This document shows, one piece after another, positions 17,410 through 25,235 of a stretch of DNA of 37,436 nt (within the stretch, counting starts at the first letter, position 1; the number at the start of each line of letters is the position of its first letter). Where the stretch lies: the NCBI GenBank assembly GCA_023254365.1, contig JALRLQ010000006.1:1-37436 (forward strand), written 5' to 3'. The position numbers were made by a program, and so were the translations under genes. The DNA comes from Candidatus Poseidonia sp. (GTDB lineage: Archaea; Thermoplasmatota; Poseidoniia; Poseidoniales; Poseidoniaceae). The notes under the pieces were generated by a model. The model did no database searches, had not been told where the DNA came from, and saw only the letters and a program-made list of their open reading frames with translations.

Positions 17410-18816
17410 ATGACCACATGGGTGCCCACCGCCTACCGAACACACACGCTTGGCGAACTGCAGAGCAAAGGAGCCGACCTCGTGGACAGCGAAGTGACCG
17501 TCATCGGTTTCATGGAGGCCAACAGAGGCAAAGGAGCCATCTGTTTTGTCGACCTTCGCGACGGAACGGGAAAAACCCAGATTTTCCTCAAAGCCGACAC
17601 CATTGGTGAGGAGGCACTTGACACCATTCAACGCATGACCCGTGAATCCACGCTCCAGTTCACCGGTACCGTGGCCCTCAAGCGACCACCCAAGGTCAAG
17701 GAAGGTGAACCCACACCACCACCCGCCTACGAGGTCATCGCCACAAGCGTTGAGGTGATTGCACGCGCCGAGGCCCCGCTACCGCTGGGTGTCACCGACA
17801 CCGTCAACGCAGAACTTGACACCCGTCTGGACAACCGTTTCCTCGACCTTCGCCGAGCCCACGTCAACGCCATGTTCCGGCTACGAGGAAAGGTGTTGCA
17901 ATTTGGTCGAAACCACCTGATCTCCGAGGGCTTCATCGAAACCCACACGCCGAAAATTGTAGCGACGGCGACCGAAGGCGGAGCGGATTTGTTTCCCATG
18001 CAGTACTTTGACCGCCCGGCGTTCCTCAACCAGTCTCCACAACTCTTCAAGCAATTGTGCATGAGTGGAGGCTTGGAGCGTGTCTTCGAAATCGGCCCCG
18101 CCTTTCGTGCTGAAAAAAGCGATACATACCGCCACCTTGCAGAATTTATTTCCTTCGATATCGAGTGTTCATGGGCCAACGACGACGACGTGATGGGAGT
18201 GCTCGAGCGCATGCTCCACCACATTTGGAAATCCGTTGCTGAAGATGAGGAATCCAACGCGCTCATCGCCACGATCAACGCCTTCCGCGAAGAACAGGGC
18301 GAGGAACCCATCGAAATCATCGTTCCCGAGTTACCCTTCCCGCGCGTTGAATACGACGACGCCATTCGCATCATCAAGGAAAAAGGTGGGAAGATTGAGT
18401 GGGGCGATGACATCGACGCAGAGAACTCCGACCTTTTGGCTGAGGACCTTCCTCAATTCTACTTCCTTCCTCGCTGGCCGATGTCCCTCAAGCCGTTTTA
18501 CATCCATCAGGTCGAGGGCGAAACCGGCAGCACCGGAGCCCAACTCTCGCGTGGCTTTGACCTGAACTTTGGTCGAGACGAGATGACCTCCGGCGGACAG
18601 CGCGAACACCGTATTGACGTGCTGGTCGAGAACCTGCGAACCATGGACTTGGACCCCGAAGAATTCGAATTCTACGTCGCCGGGTTCCGCCACGGCGTGC
18701 CACCTCACGCTGGATGGGGGTTGGGTGTTGAACGCATTCTGATGAAATTGACCGGAGCAAAGAACGTGCGTGAAACCGTGTTGTTCCCACGTGACCTCCG
18801 ACGCCATTGCCCCTGA
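17410..18816 (+). CDS. aspS: Aspartyl-tRNA synthetase, archaeal type
   Basis: Charges tRNA-Asp with aspartate (class IIb synthetase). The 468-residue protein has an N-terminal OB-fold anticodon-binding domain (DSEVTVIGFMEANRGKG ... FVDLRDGTGKTQIFL), then motif 1, motif 2 (FRAEKSDTYRHLAEFISFD) with the class II Arg, and motif 3 (GWGLGVERILMKLTG) with the conserved Arg. The bacterial GAD insertion is absent, as expected for archaeal/eukaryotic AspRS. It is slightly longer than usual (about 430-440). Whether it is discriminating or also charges tRNA-Asn cannot be decided by eye. Upstream there is an unusually long gap with an inverted repeat; ATG 17410 aligns with the family N-terminus. Confidence 0.95.
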   Translation: MTTWVPTAYRTHTLGELQSKGADLVDSEVTVIGFMEANRGKGAICFVDLRDGTGKTQIFLKADTIGEEALDTIQRMTRESTLQFTGTVALKRPPKVKEGEPTPPPAYEVIATSVEVIARAEAPLPLGVTDTVNAELDTRLDNRFLDLRRAHVNAMFRLRGKVLQFGRNHLISEGFIETHTPKIVATATEGGADLFPMQYFDRPAFLNQSPQLFKQLCMSGGLERVFEIGPAFRAEKSDTYRHLAEFISFDIECSWANDDDVMGVLERMLHHIWKSVAEDEESNALIATINAFREEQGEEPIEIIVPELPFPRVEYDDAIRIIKEKGGKIEWGDDIDAENSDLLAEDLPQFYFLPRWPMSLKPFYIHQVEGETGSTGAQLSRGFDLNFGRDEMTSGGQREHRIDVLVENLRTMDLDPEEFEFYVAGFRHGVPPHAGWGLGVERILMKLTGAKNVRETVLFPRDLRRHCP

Positions 18817-18871
18817 GGCGAGGGTTCGATTTCGACACAACCGTGATAGGGCACCCCCTGTTGTTTCGTCC

Positions 18872-19618
18872 ATGGCCGTTGACCGCATGCAATGGGGTGC
18901 GGAAGATTGGCAGGTTGCCGAACTCTGGATGCCCGATGACCCGTCGCCCTTCCAAAAGGACGAAGGCGTTCCCTGCGTCATGCTCATTCACGGTGGGTTT
19001 TGGAAAGAACAGTACACGATGGAACTGATGCAACCCATTGCGGCGGATTTGGCCGAGGCGGGTGTGGCAGCCTGGAACATTGAATTCAAACGGTGGTCGC
19101 CCGGCCATGAGGGCGTCTGGATGGACACGCTCTCCGACGTGCTGCGAGCGTGGGGTCACTTGGCCTTGATTCCGGGTATTGACATCACGCGCTCCATGGT
19201 CATGGGTCATTCGGCCGGTGGCCATCTCGCCTTGTTGATGAGCGCCAAAGCCGAACGCCGCCCGTGGCTGGCCATCGCTCAGGCCCCCATCACGGACTTG
19301 GTGGGTGCTGACCACGCCCGTCTGTCCGATGAAGGCGATGCTGTCCGTCGGTGGATCGGTGCCTCACCGGAGGAAAACGAAACGTTGTGGCGCCAATTGA
19401 ATCCCGTGGACCATCCACCTCAAACCAGCGTGTTGTTGTTTCACGGGGAACACGACGAGGATGTACCCATTGAGCAATCCGAGACCTATGCACGGGTGAT
19501 GAAGGCCAAAGGTGCCGATGTGCAAAAGGTGTGGCTGCCCGGAAACCACTACGACATCATCGACGTGGCCACCGATGATTGGTTGGTTCAACTCAACACG
19601 ATTCTTGACTGGCTTTGA
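18872..19618 (+). CDS. Alpha/beta hydrolase, arylformamidase-like
   Basis: A 248-residue alpha/beta hydrolase. HGGFW (40-44) forms the oxyanion-hole motif, GHSAGG (112-117) holds the nucleophile Ser114, Asp195 lies in HGEHDEDVP and His226 in GNHYD, so the triad is complete. The HGG(F/Y)W plus GHSAGG arrangement is typical of kynurenine formamidase (arylformamidase) and related carboxylesterases of the hormone-sensitive-lipase/BD-FAE group. It would act in the cytosol on small amides or esters. ATG 18872 is preferred because an earlier GTG at 18770 lies within aspS and adds non-family sequence. Given aminophenol-type dioxygenase genes 8.5 kb away, N-formylkynurenine is a possible substrate, but this is inference. 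Confidence 0.8.
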   Translation: MAVDRMQWGAEDWQVAELWMPDDPSPFQKDEGVPCVMLIHGGFWKEQYTMELMQPIAADLAEAGVAAWNIEFKRWSPGHEGVWMDTLSDVLRAWGHLALIPGIDITRSMVMGHSAGGHLALLMSAKAERRPWLAIAQAPITDLVGADHARLSDEGDAVRRWIGASPEENETLWRQLNPVDHPPQTSVLLFHGEHDEDVPIEQSETYARVMKAKGADVQKVWLPGNHYDIIDVATDDWLVQLNTILDWL

Positions 19619-19655
19619 TGCTAAGGCCTATGACCTAAGGGGGCTTGGCCACCAC

Positions 19656-20471
19656 ATGGACCTGCTCGGCGACGACTTTCCCTACGCAACGTCGGCCTTG
19701 GTTGGAAAACACGCGTTCGTGTGCGGTGCCAGCAAAGGCATCGGCGAGGCCACGGCCAAGATGCTGGCCAAGGCCGGTGCCAACGTGACCGTGTGTGCTC
19801 GCAACGCAGCCGCCCTCACAGCCCTTTGCGAAACGCTTGGAACCCTTGGCTCAGGTGTCCACCAGGCCTTGGCCCTTGACCTTGAAGACGTGGACAGCAT
19901 CGGTTCTGCTTTTGCTTCAGCGATGGAGACCTTGGGCCCGGTTCACATTCTCATCAACAACGCTGGAGGACCTCCCGGTGGACCTCTGCTCAACAACACG
20001 CTGGATGATTTTGAAGCCCCGTTCAAGCGGCACCTTCACGCCGCCCACACCCTGGTCCAACACGCCGTTCCGGTGATGGAAAAGGAAGGCTACGGGCGTA
20101 TTGTTCAAATCATCTCCACCTCCGTCAAAGAGCCCATCCCAAACATTGGGTTGTCGAACACGCTTCGAGGTGCGATGGCTTCGTGGGCCAAATCCCTGTC
20201 CAACGAGCTGGCCCCGTGCATCACCATCAACAACGTCTTGCCGGGATTCACCAATACGGAACGCCTTGGCAGCCTTTCCGCCTCCATTCAGGAACGGACC
20301 GGAAAATCCGCTGAAGATGTGCGGAAAGGATGGTTGGACCAAGTTCCCATTCGTCGCCTCATCGACCCGCTCGAGACCGCGAGTGCCATCGCGTTCCTCT
20401 GCCTGCCGGCTTCAGGAGGCATCCGTGGTGTCAGCCTCGCCGTTGACGGTGGTCGACTTCGTTCCATTTGA
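19656..20471 (+). CDS. Atypical short-chain dehydrogenase/reductase lacking the catalytic Tyr-Lys
   Basis: A 271-residue Rossmann protein with the SDR cofactor motif CGASKGIGE (G24-x3-G28-x-G30), the structural NNAGGPPGG (101-109) and a C-terminal VDGG. The usual Ser-x12-Tyr-x3-Lys is not present: after STS (154-156) the Tyr position reads Ser-Asn (SNTLRGAM) and the Lys position is Arg171. This matches a known BKR-like SDR subgroup with the consensus PIPN(I/L)GLSNT(L/I)R, so it is a family trait rather than a damaged gene. Reaction unknown. The stop codon lies inside the Shine-Dalgarno site of the next gene, so the two are translationally coupled. Confidence 0.82.
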   Translation: MDLLGDDFPYATSALVGKHAFVCGASKGIGEATAKMLAKAGANVTVCARNAAALTALCETLGTLGSGVHQALALDLEDVDSIGSAFASAMETLGPVHILINNAGGPPGGPLLNNTLDDFEAPFKRHLHAAHTLVQHAVPVMEKEGYGRIVQIISTSVKEPIPNIGLSNTLRGAMASWAKSLSNELAPCITINNVLPGFTNTERLGSLSASIQERTGKSAEDVRKGWLDQVPIRRLIDPLETASAIAFLCLPASGGIRGVSLAVDGGRLRSI

Positions 20472-20476
20472 GGTGA
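20470..20476 (+). promoter_or_regulatory. Shine-Dalgarno site overlapping the SDR stop
   Basis: GAGGTGA, a seven-base match to the anti-Shine-Dalgarno sequence, ends 4 bases before the TPR-protein ATG and includes bases of the upstream TGA. This indicates translation by ribosomes finishing the SDR gene. Confidence 0.6.
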
Positions 20477-20480
20477 AACC

Positions 20481-21326
20481 ATGGACGGGGAAGTGTCGGC
20501 TGAGCGTGCGCGTCAGATACTGGACATGCTGACCGCCGGTGGTTCCATGGACCACATCAACACCTCACTCGCCTTACGTTTGATGCCCCTCGCCAAGGAA
20601 TTGGGGGACGAGGCACTGGTGGAACGACTCCTCGACCAAGCCACCCTGGTGGCTACCAGCGACGATGAGCGAGGGTGGGCTCGTTTTGAGGGCCTGAAAT
20701 TGATGAACGCCGGCCTTGAGAGTTTTCTGCATTTGGCCGAAGAAGCGGAAGCGATGGACGACGCTCAAGCCCTTACCGCTGCGGTTCAGCATTATGTGGC
20801 GCTGGTTCACCTCTCCGAGGGTCAATTCGACGAAGCTCGTGCAACCGCTCAACGGGCGCTGACCCTTCGAGGAACGATCGACGACAAGGAAGGCATGGCC
20901 TACGGCATGGCATTGTTGATGACCATCGCCAAACGTCAACATGACGAACATACCGCCATCGCCATCGGGACTGAGCGCCTCGAACTGCTCACCAGCCTGA
21001 ACGATGAAGTCGGTCAGATGGAAGCAATCGCCGACCTTGCTCACTGCCAGGCGACCATCGGCGAGTTGAGTACGGCCCACGACCTGTTCACGCAATCGCT
21101 GGAACGGGCTGGAGCTTTGGGGAGCCTCTCGGGTCAACTGGTCGCCCGATGGGGGCTGGCTGACATCGCTGAAATTCAACAGGACTACGAGACGGCAATG
21201 CTCGTGCTTTCCGACGCACTGCACGATTTCATTTCGGTGGATGCTCCAGCACCAGCCCAACTTCGCCAGCGAATTCAGGACCTCACAGCCTTGAACAACC
21301 AACCTGCAGACGATGATGCAGCATGA
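20481..21326 (+). CDS. TPR-repeat protein
   Basis: A 281-residue, entirely helical, acidic cytosolic protein. Repeats of about 35-40 residues show the TPR pattern of small and bulky residues, for example ALTAAVQHYVALVHLSEGQFDEARATAQRAL, AYGMALLMTIAKRQHDEHTAIAI and AIADLAHCQATIGELSTAHDLFTQSL, plus a last unit ADIAEIQQDYETAMLVLSDAL. It probably serves as a scaffold or protein-binding module; no catalytic domain, signal peptide or membrane helix is present. The start follows the strong Shine-Dalgarno site that overlaps the SDR stop. Partner unknown. Confidence 0.78.
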   Translation: MDGEVSAERARQILDMLTAGGSMDHINTSLALRLMPLAKELGDEALVERLLDQATLVATSDDERGWARFEGLKLMNAGLESFLHLAEEAEAMDDAQALTAAVQHYVALVHLSEGQFDEARATAQRALTLRGTIDDKEGMAYGMALLMTIAKRQHDEHTAIAIGTERLELLTSLNDEVGQMEAIADLAHCQATIGELSTAHDLFTQSLERAGALGSLSGQLVARWGLADIAEIQQDYETAMLVLSDALHDFISVDAPAPAQLRQRIQDLTALNNQPADDDAA

Positions 21327-21378
21327 GAGGCCATACCCATTATGAGCCATGGCGCTGTGGGCGAATCGGGTGAGTGGC

Positions 21379-22629
21379 ATGGAGCATGACATCTTCTTCT
21401 CCATCTCTCAAACGCCGGACACCACGGGCCATCTTCCCGACGAAGCGACCATGTTGAGGAATTACTTCCAGCAGTTGGCCTGCGCTGACGAGTTGGGGTT
21501 CGGCGTTGGTTGGATAGCGCAGGCGCACTTGTCAACGGAGACGCAAAAATCGAACGCACAACCCGTGGTGCCCCATTGGCAGGGTGAAGTCGGCTTGTGC
21601 ACCGATTTCCCTCAACTCGCTCTCGAGTCGTTTCGACGCACTCGTCGCATCGAAATCGGGAGCGCTGTGGTCTCCATCCTCGCTTCGGGGGGACCGATTG
21701 CTCAAGCAGAGCGCATCGCCAATGTGCTCAGCCTCCACGGACTCGACGAAGACGAACACCGTCACCTCCACGTCGGTTTTTCAGCCGGCCGATTTGAGTT
21801 CATGGCGCGCCCCTACGGTGTCGTGCCTCGAACCTCCATCGAAGAAGCCGCATGGCCGGCGTTGCGAGGTCAAATCTTCATGGAAGCAGCAGAAATTTTC
21901 CTTCGCTTGCTGCGCGGCGATGTCATCAATTCGGACATGATTCGAGACACCGTGCTCACGCGAAGCAACTTCAGAAGCGATGAAGATTGGGAGGCCGTCC
22001 AAGCGGCCGCCGTTGAATTTGAGGGATTAAGTGAGCGGCCCGAGGAAATCCATATCCCCTCTCGCTACGTTTTTGAGGACCTCAAAATCGTCCCCAGCAA
22101 TTTCCGAAAAGAACTGCTCAGATTGGTGGCAGGCACCCACGATCCAAAGGCTCAAACCTTTGTCAATACGATTCTTCCCGTCAAGGTGTTCAACCTCTCC
22201 ATCACGTCTCCAGAGGTGATCGATGCAACCCACGCTCGCATGGCAGAAGTGTACCATCCGGAGGGCGGAACGTGGCAGCGAAGCGACATGCCCCGAACCA
22301 GTTTTGTGTTCCTGAATGCGGAGGAAGGGTTGACGCCCGAAGAACAATCGGCCGCTGCCAAGCAAGAAGCGGAAGCGGCCTTGAGTGCCTATTGGAACGC
22401 GCTGGAAGGCACCATCGACCCGGATAAAGTGAACCGGGCAGCCAACAATGCCCTGATTGGCAATGTTGAGGAAGTGGCGCAGCAAATGGTGCAACGATTC
22501 CACCCCGAGGACCGCATCATGGCCTGGTTTGATTTCTTCAACCACGATTCGGACCGTGTCTGCCGCAACATGACCGCCTACATGCAACAGGTCGCTCCTC
22601 GGGTAGAGGAACTGCTTGGTGGTGCGTAA
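21379..22629 (+). CDS. LLM-class (luciferase-like) flavin-dependent oxidoreductase
   Basis: A 416-residue protein of the bacterial-luciferase-like TIM-barrel family: MEHDIFFSISQTPD at the first strand, ACADELGFGVGWIAQAHL (strand 2-helix 2), IEIGSAVVSILASGGPIAQAERIANVLSL (strand 4 region, near FMN phosphate contacts) and HLHVGFSAGRFEF. Family members are FMN- or F420-dependent monooxygenases or reductases. There is an extra segment (about 175-260) and a C-terminal helical part with NNALIGNVEEVAQQMVQRFHP, the usual cofactor-proximal G-x-x-x-E-V signature. ATG 21379 has GGGTGAG a few bases upstream; an earlier ATG at 21349 lacks this. Substrate unknown; an aromatic hydroxylation step is possible in view of the neighbourhood. 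Confidence 0.8.
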   Translation: MEHDIFFSISQTPDTTGHLPDEATMLRNYFQQLACADELGFGVGWIAQAHLSTETQKSNAQPVVPHWQGEVGLCTDFPQLALESFRRTRRIEIGSAVVSILASGGPIAQAERIANVLSLHGLDEDEHRHLHVGFSAGRFEFMARPYGVVPRTSIEEAAWPALRGQIFMEAAEIFLRLLRGDVINSDMIRDTVLTRSNFRSDEDWEAVQAAAVEFEGLSERPEEIHIPSRYVFEDLKIVPSNFRKELLRLVAGTHDPKAQTFVNTILPVKVFNLSITSPEVIDATHARMAEVYHPEGGTWQRSDMPRTSFVFLNAEEGLTPEEQSAAAKQEAEAALSAYWNALEGTIDPDKVNRAANNALIGNVEEVAQQMVQRFHPEDRIMAWFDFFNHDSDRVCRNMTAYMQQVAPRVEELLGGA

Positions 22630-22666
22630 AGTGGGCATTCGTCACGACACCTATTCGGCGGTTCAA

Positions 22667-22680
22667 CCGGGCAAGCCCGG
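22667..22680. repeat. Short palindrome before the asparaginase-II-like gene
   Basis: CCGGGC-AA-GCCCGG is a near-perfect 14-base palindrome 7 bases before the ATG at 22688. It may be an operator or translation-control hairpin, or simply coding sequence if the gene starts earlier. Confidence 0.3.
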
Positions 22681-22687
22681 TTCCGCC

Positions 22688-23749
22688 ATGTACCCCCAAT
22701 CGCCCCTTGGCGAGCAGGTCGAAGGCATCCCGACCGGACGTGAAGTAGCGTGGGAGCCCCTGGTTGACTATCGGCGAAACGGCGTCTCCGAGACCACCAT
22801 CCACGGAGCGGTGGCCTGGGCGCACGGCGACGAAGTCATCCATTCGTTTGGTGGTAACGTGTTGTGTTACGGTCGCTCGATGATGAAGCCCTTCATGCTC
22901 AAGGCGTTCACCGAGGAACTTGAGGACTGTTCGTGGGAACAGAAGGCGATCGCTGTTGCATCGCACAACGGCGACACCGAACACGTCGCTGCTGCCCAAT
23001 CGCTGTTGAGCGAGTCGGAATGGCCGTTGATGCTGACGCCGCTCGATGTCCCGCTGATTCAGTTTGGTCGCCAGGTTCGCCGACCGCGTCGTTGGTTCCA
23101 CACCTGCTCGGGAGAGCACGCAGCCATCCTTCGCGGATGCCGGAAAAAAGGTTGGAACAGGGCAGGGTACACGTTGCCCACCCACGAGGTGTTTCACGCT
23201 TACATGGAGCAATTGCGAACCTACCTCGGCCCCTCTTGGAAGCCTCTGCGCATCGCCAAGGACGGCTGTGGCCTGCCCACCGTATCCAACACCGTTTCGG
23301 AACTGGCGCAAATCTATGCCGGCCTGGTACGTGACAAGGACGACGATTGGATTTGGGAGGCGATGGTCCGTCATCCCGACTTGGTGGGCGGATTCAATCG
23401 ACTTGATTCGACCATTCTGAAGGCCGGTGAAGGACGTGTCATCGCCAAGGAAGGCGCAGACGGTCTCTTGGGCATGGCGATTGAACACCCCGACTACCCC
23501 AAGGGCCTTGGCATCGTGGTGAAAATCGCCCACGGTTGGAATTCGCAAGCCACCTGGTACGTGGCACGGGCCCTCCTGGGTGTGCTCGGCATCAAGTTGC
23601 GAAACCCCTACCCCCTTCACCGACAAAAGGCGTTCATCGTCCCGGGCATCGTCCCGGAATCGTACGTCGACGTCCTCGAAACCGTTCCAACCTGGGATGA
23701 ATGGGACCCCGACCGAGACCGTTGGCACTTCAATCCGGAGGTGGAATGA
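22688..23749 (+). CDS. Asparaginase II (Rhizobium-etli-type) family protein with altered zinc site
   Basis: A 353-residue member of the asparaginase_II (ReAV-like) family of serine amidases that hydrolyse L-asparagine in known members. Recognisable blocks are RRNGVSETTIHGAV, CYGRSMMKPF with the S-x-x-K pair Ser64/Lys67, SHNGD (Ser92), CSGEHAAIL (140-148) and KDGCGLPT (191-198). In characterised enzymes the zinc is held by Cys, Lys and Cys in CSGKH and DGCG; here Lys is Glu143 while Cys140 and Cys194 remain. This may change metal binding or substrate, so asparaginase activity is not assured. ATG 22688 is used; TTG/GTG starts at 22616-22631, overlapping or abutting the LLM stop, are possible. 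Its stop overlaps the ALDH start, TGATG. Confidence 0.8.
   Translation: MYPQSPLGEQVEGIPTGREVAWEPLVDYRRNGVSETTIHGAVAWAHGDEVIHSFGGNVLCYGRSMMKPFMLKAFTEELEDCSWEQKAIAVASHNGDTEHVAAAQSLLSESEWPLMLTPLDVPLIQFGRQVRRPRRWFHTCSGEHAAILRGCRKKGWNRAGYTLPTHEVFHAYMEQLRTYLGPSWKPLRIAKDGCGLPTVSNTVSELAQIYAGLVRDKDDDWIWEAMVRHPDLVGGFNRLDSTILKAGEGRVIAKEGADGLLGMAIEHPDYPKGLGIVVKIAHGWNSQATWYVARALLGVLGIKLRNPYPLHRQKAFIVPGIVPESYVDVLETVPTWDEWDPDRDRWHFNPEVE
23737..23743 (+). promoter_or_regulatory. Shine-Dalgarno site for the aldehyde dehydrogenase
   Basis: GGAGGTG lies 5 bases before ATG 23749 and only 2 before ATG 23746, so 23749 is the preferred start. It sits inside the last codons of the asparaginase-II-like gene. Confidence 0.6.
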
Positions 23750-25197
23750 TGGAGCCCGTGTTGAACTACATCAACGGGGAATTTGTTCCTTCGCGTTCCG
23801 GCAAGACGTTGAACACGGTAAATCCAGCCACAGGAGACATCATCACCACGGTCGCTCAATCCGATGCCAACGATGTTCAAGCAGCCACGGCAGCAGCGAT
23901 GGAGTCTCGGGCATCATGGGGCGCCACGTCATTGGAAGAGCGCATCGCATGGTTGCACACCATCGCCGATGCCTTGGAAGCCGAAGCAGAAACCATTGCG
24001 CAACTCGAGTCGTTGGATACCGGCAAACCGATTGCGTTGGCCCGTCGAGTGGACGCTGCTCGTTCCGTTGCAAATTTCCGCTTCTTTGCTGAGTTTGCAA
24101 CCCAACAGCCTCAGCAAATCTTCGAAGACCACGGCGCCGTCAATTACGTCCACCGTTCACCGGTGGGGGTGGTCGGCTTGATCACCCCTTGGAACCTTCC
24201 GCTCTATCTTCTCTCCTGGAAAGTCGCTCCGGCCCTGTTGATGGGCAACACCATCGTGGCCAAGCCCTCGGAATTGACACCACTCACCGCTCACTTCCTC
24301 GCCAAAACCCTGGATGGCGTGGGTTTGCCAAAGGGTGTGTTCAATCTCGTGAACGGGTACGGGCCCGATGTTGGACAGGCGATGGTGGAACACCCTGACA
24401 TCCGTGGCATCTCGTTCACAGGTGGAACGGCGACGGGAAAAATCGTGGCTGCGACCGCTGCACCGATGTTCAAGAAACTCTCGCTCGAGTTGGGCGGAAA
24501 GAACGCCACCATCGTGCTGGACGACGCACCGCTGGACGACATCATGGACGGTCTTGTGCGAGCCTCGTTCACGAATTCAGGACAGGTGTGTTTGTGCGGC
24601 TCACGTATTCTCGTCGACGCCTCGATTTACGAAGCGTTCACCGAGAAGTTCGTGGCGGCTGTTGAAGCCATTCAAGTCGGCGACCCGCAACAAGAAACCA
24701 CCGTCATGGGGTCGGTGATTTCGCAAGACCACAAGGCCAAGGTGGAATCCTACATTCATCTCGGTTTGGAAGAAGGCGGGGTGCTCCTTACCGGGGGAAC
24801 CAGCGACATGAATCCCGTGGACGGCGTTTCCGCCGAAGGGGCCTTCCTTCGTCCGACCGTTCTGGCAGGTTTGAGTCCAACTTCGCGCACGGCCACCGAG
24901 GAAATCTTCGGGCCCGTCGTGACCCTCCACCCGTTCACCACCGAAGACGAGGCCGTGGCCATGGCCAACATCACCGAGTACGGACTCGCAGGCTCGGTGT
25001 GGACCGCTGATGTGGAACGTGGACATGCCTTTGCCCAACGCATCGAAACCGGCATTGTATGGGTGAACACGTGGCTCAACCGGGATTTGAGAACACCGTT
25101 TGGTGGCGTCAAGCAATCCGGTGTGGGGCGTGAAGGTGGTGCCTGGTCGATGAGTTTCTTTTCGGAAATGACCAATATTTGTGTTCAACAACCCTGA
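23749..25197 (+). CDS. Aldehyde dehydrogenase, 2-aminomuconic/2-hydroxymuconic semialdehyde dehydrogenase-like
   Basis: A 482-residue NAD(P)+-dependent aldehyde dehydrogenase with all key residues: Asn149 in ITPWNLP, Lys172 in AKPSE, FTGGTATGK (223-231), Glu247 in LELGGKNA and the nucleophile Cys281 in GQVCLCGSR. YINGEFVP at the start and the ending GGAWSMSFFSEMTNICVQ resemble the ALDH8/AmnC/XylG group that oxidises 2-amino- or 2-hydroxymuconic semialdehyde; this subfamily call is by memory of motif style and needs a tree. It is translationally coupled to the asparaginase-II-like gene by a one-base overlap. It would supply the step between ring cleavage and deamination for the dioxygenase/deaminase genes at 27.4-29.7 kb. 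Confidence 0.88.
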   Translation: MEPVLNYINGEFVPSRSGKTLNTVNPATGDIITTVAQSDANDVQAATAAAMESRASWGATSLEERIAWLHTIADALEAEAETIAQLESLDTGKPIALARRVDAARSVANFRFFAEFATQQPQQIFEDHGAVNYVHRSPVGVVGLITPWNLPLYLLSWKVAPALLMGNTIVAKPSELTPLTAHFLAKTLDGVGLPKGVFNLVNGYGPDVGQAMVEHPDIRGISFTGGTATGKIVAATAAPMFKKLSLELGGKNATIVLDDAPLDDIMDGLVRASFTNSGQVCLCGSRILVDASIYEAFTEKFVAAVEAIQVGDPQQETTVMGSVISQDHKAKVESYIHLGLEEGGVLLTGGTSDMNPVDGVSAEGAFLRPTVLAGLSPTSRTATEEIFGPVVTLHPFTTEDEAVAMANITEYGLAGSVWTADVERGHAFAQRIETGIVWVNTWLNRDLRTPFGGVKQSGVGREGGAWSMSFFSEMTNICVQQP

Positions 25198-25235
25198 GAA
25201 CACATCTTCAAATGCCTCCCCGTTGAGTCCAAGCC

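Noticed and set aside
17282..17413. 43-codon plus-strand ORF ending in ATGA overlap with aspS
   Set aside because: The overlap is suggestive, but the product is Arg/Ser/Pro-rich without family resemblance, has no clear ribosome-binding site, and covers the inverted repeat; it is more likely leader DNA.
22538..23728. 396-codon open frame on the minus strand opposite the asparaginase-II-like gene
   Set aside because: Long antisense frames are common in this GC-rich coding DNA; the plus-strand protein has clear family motifs and this frame has none.
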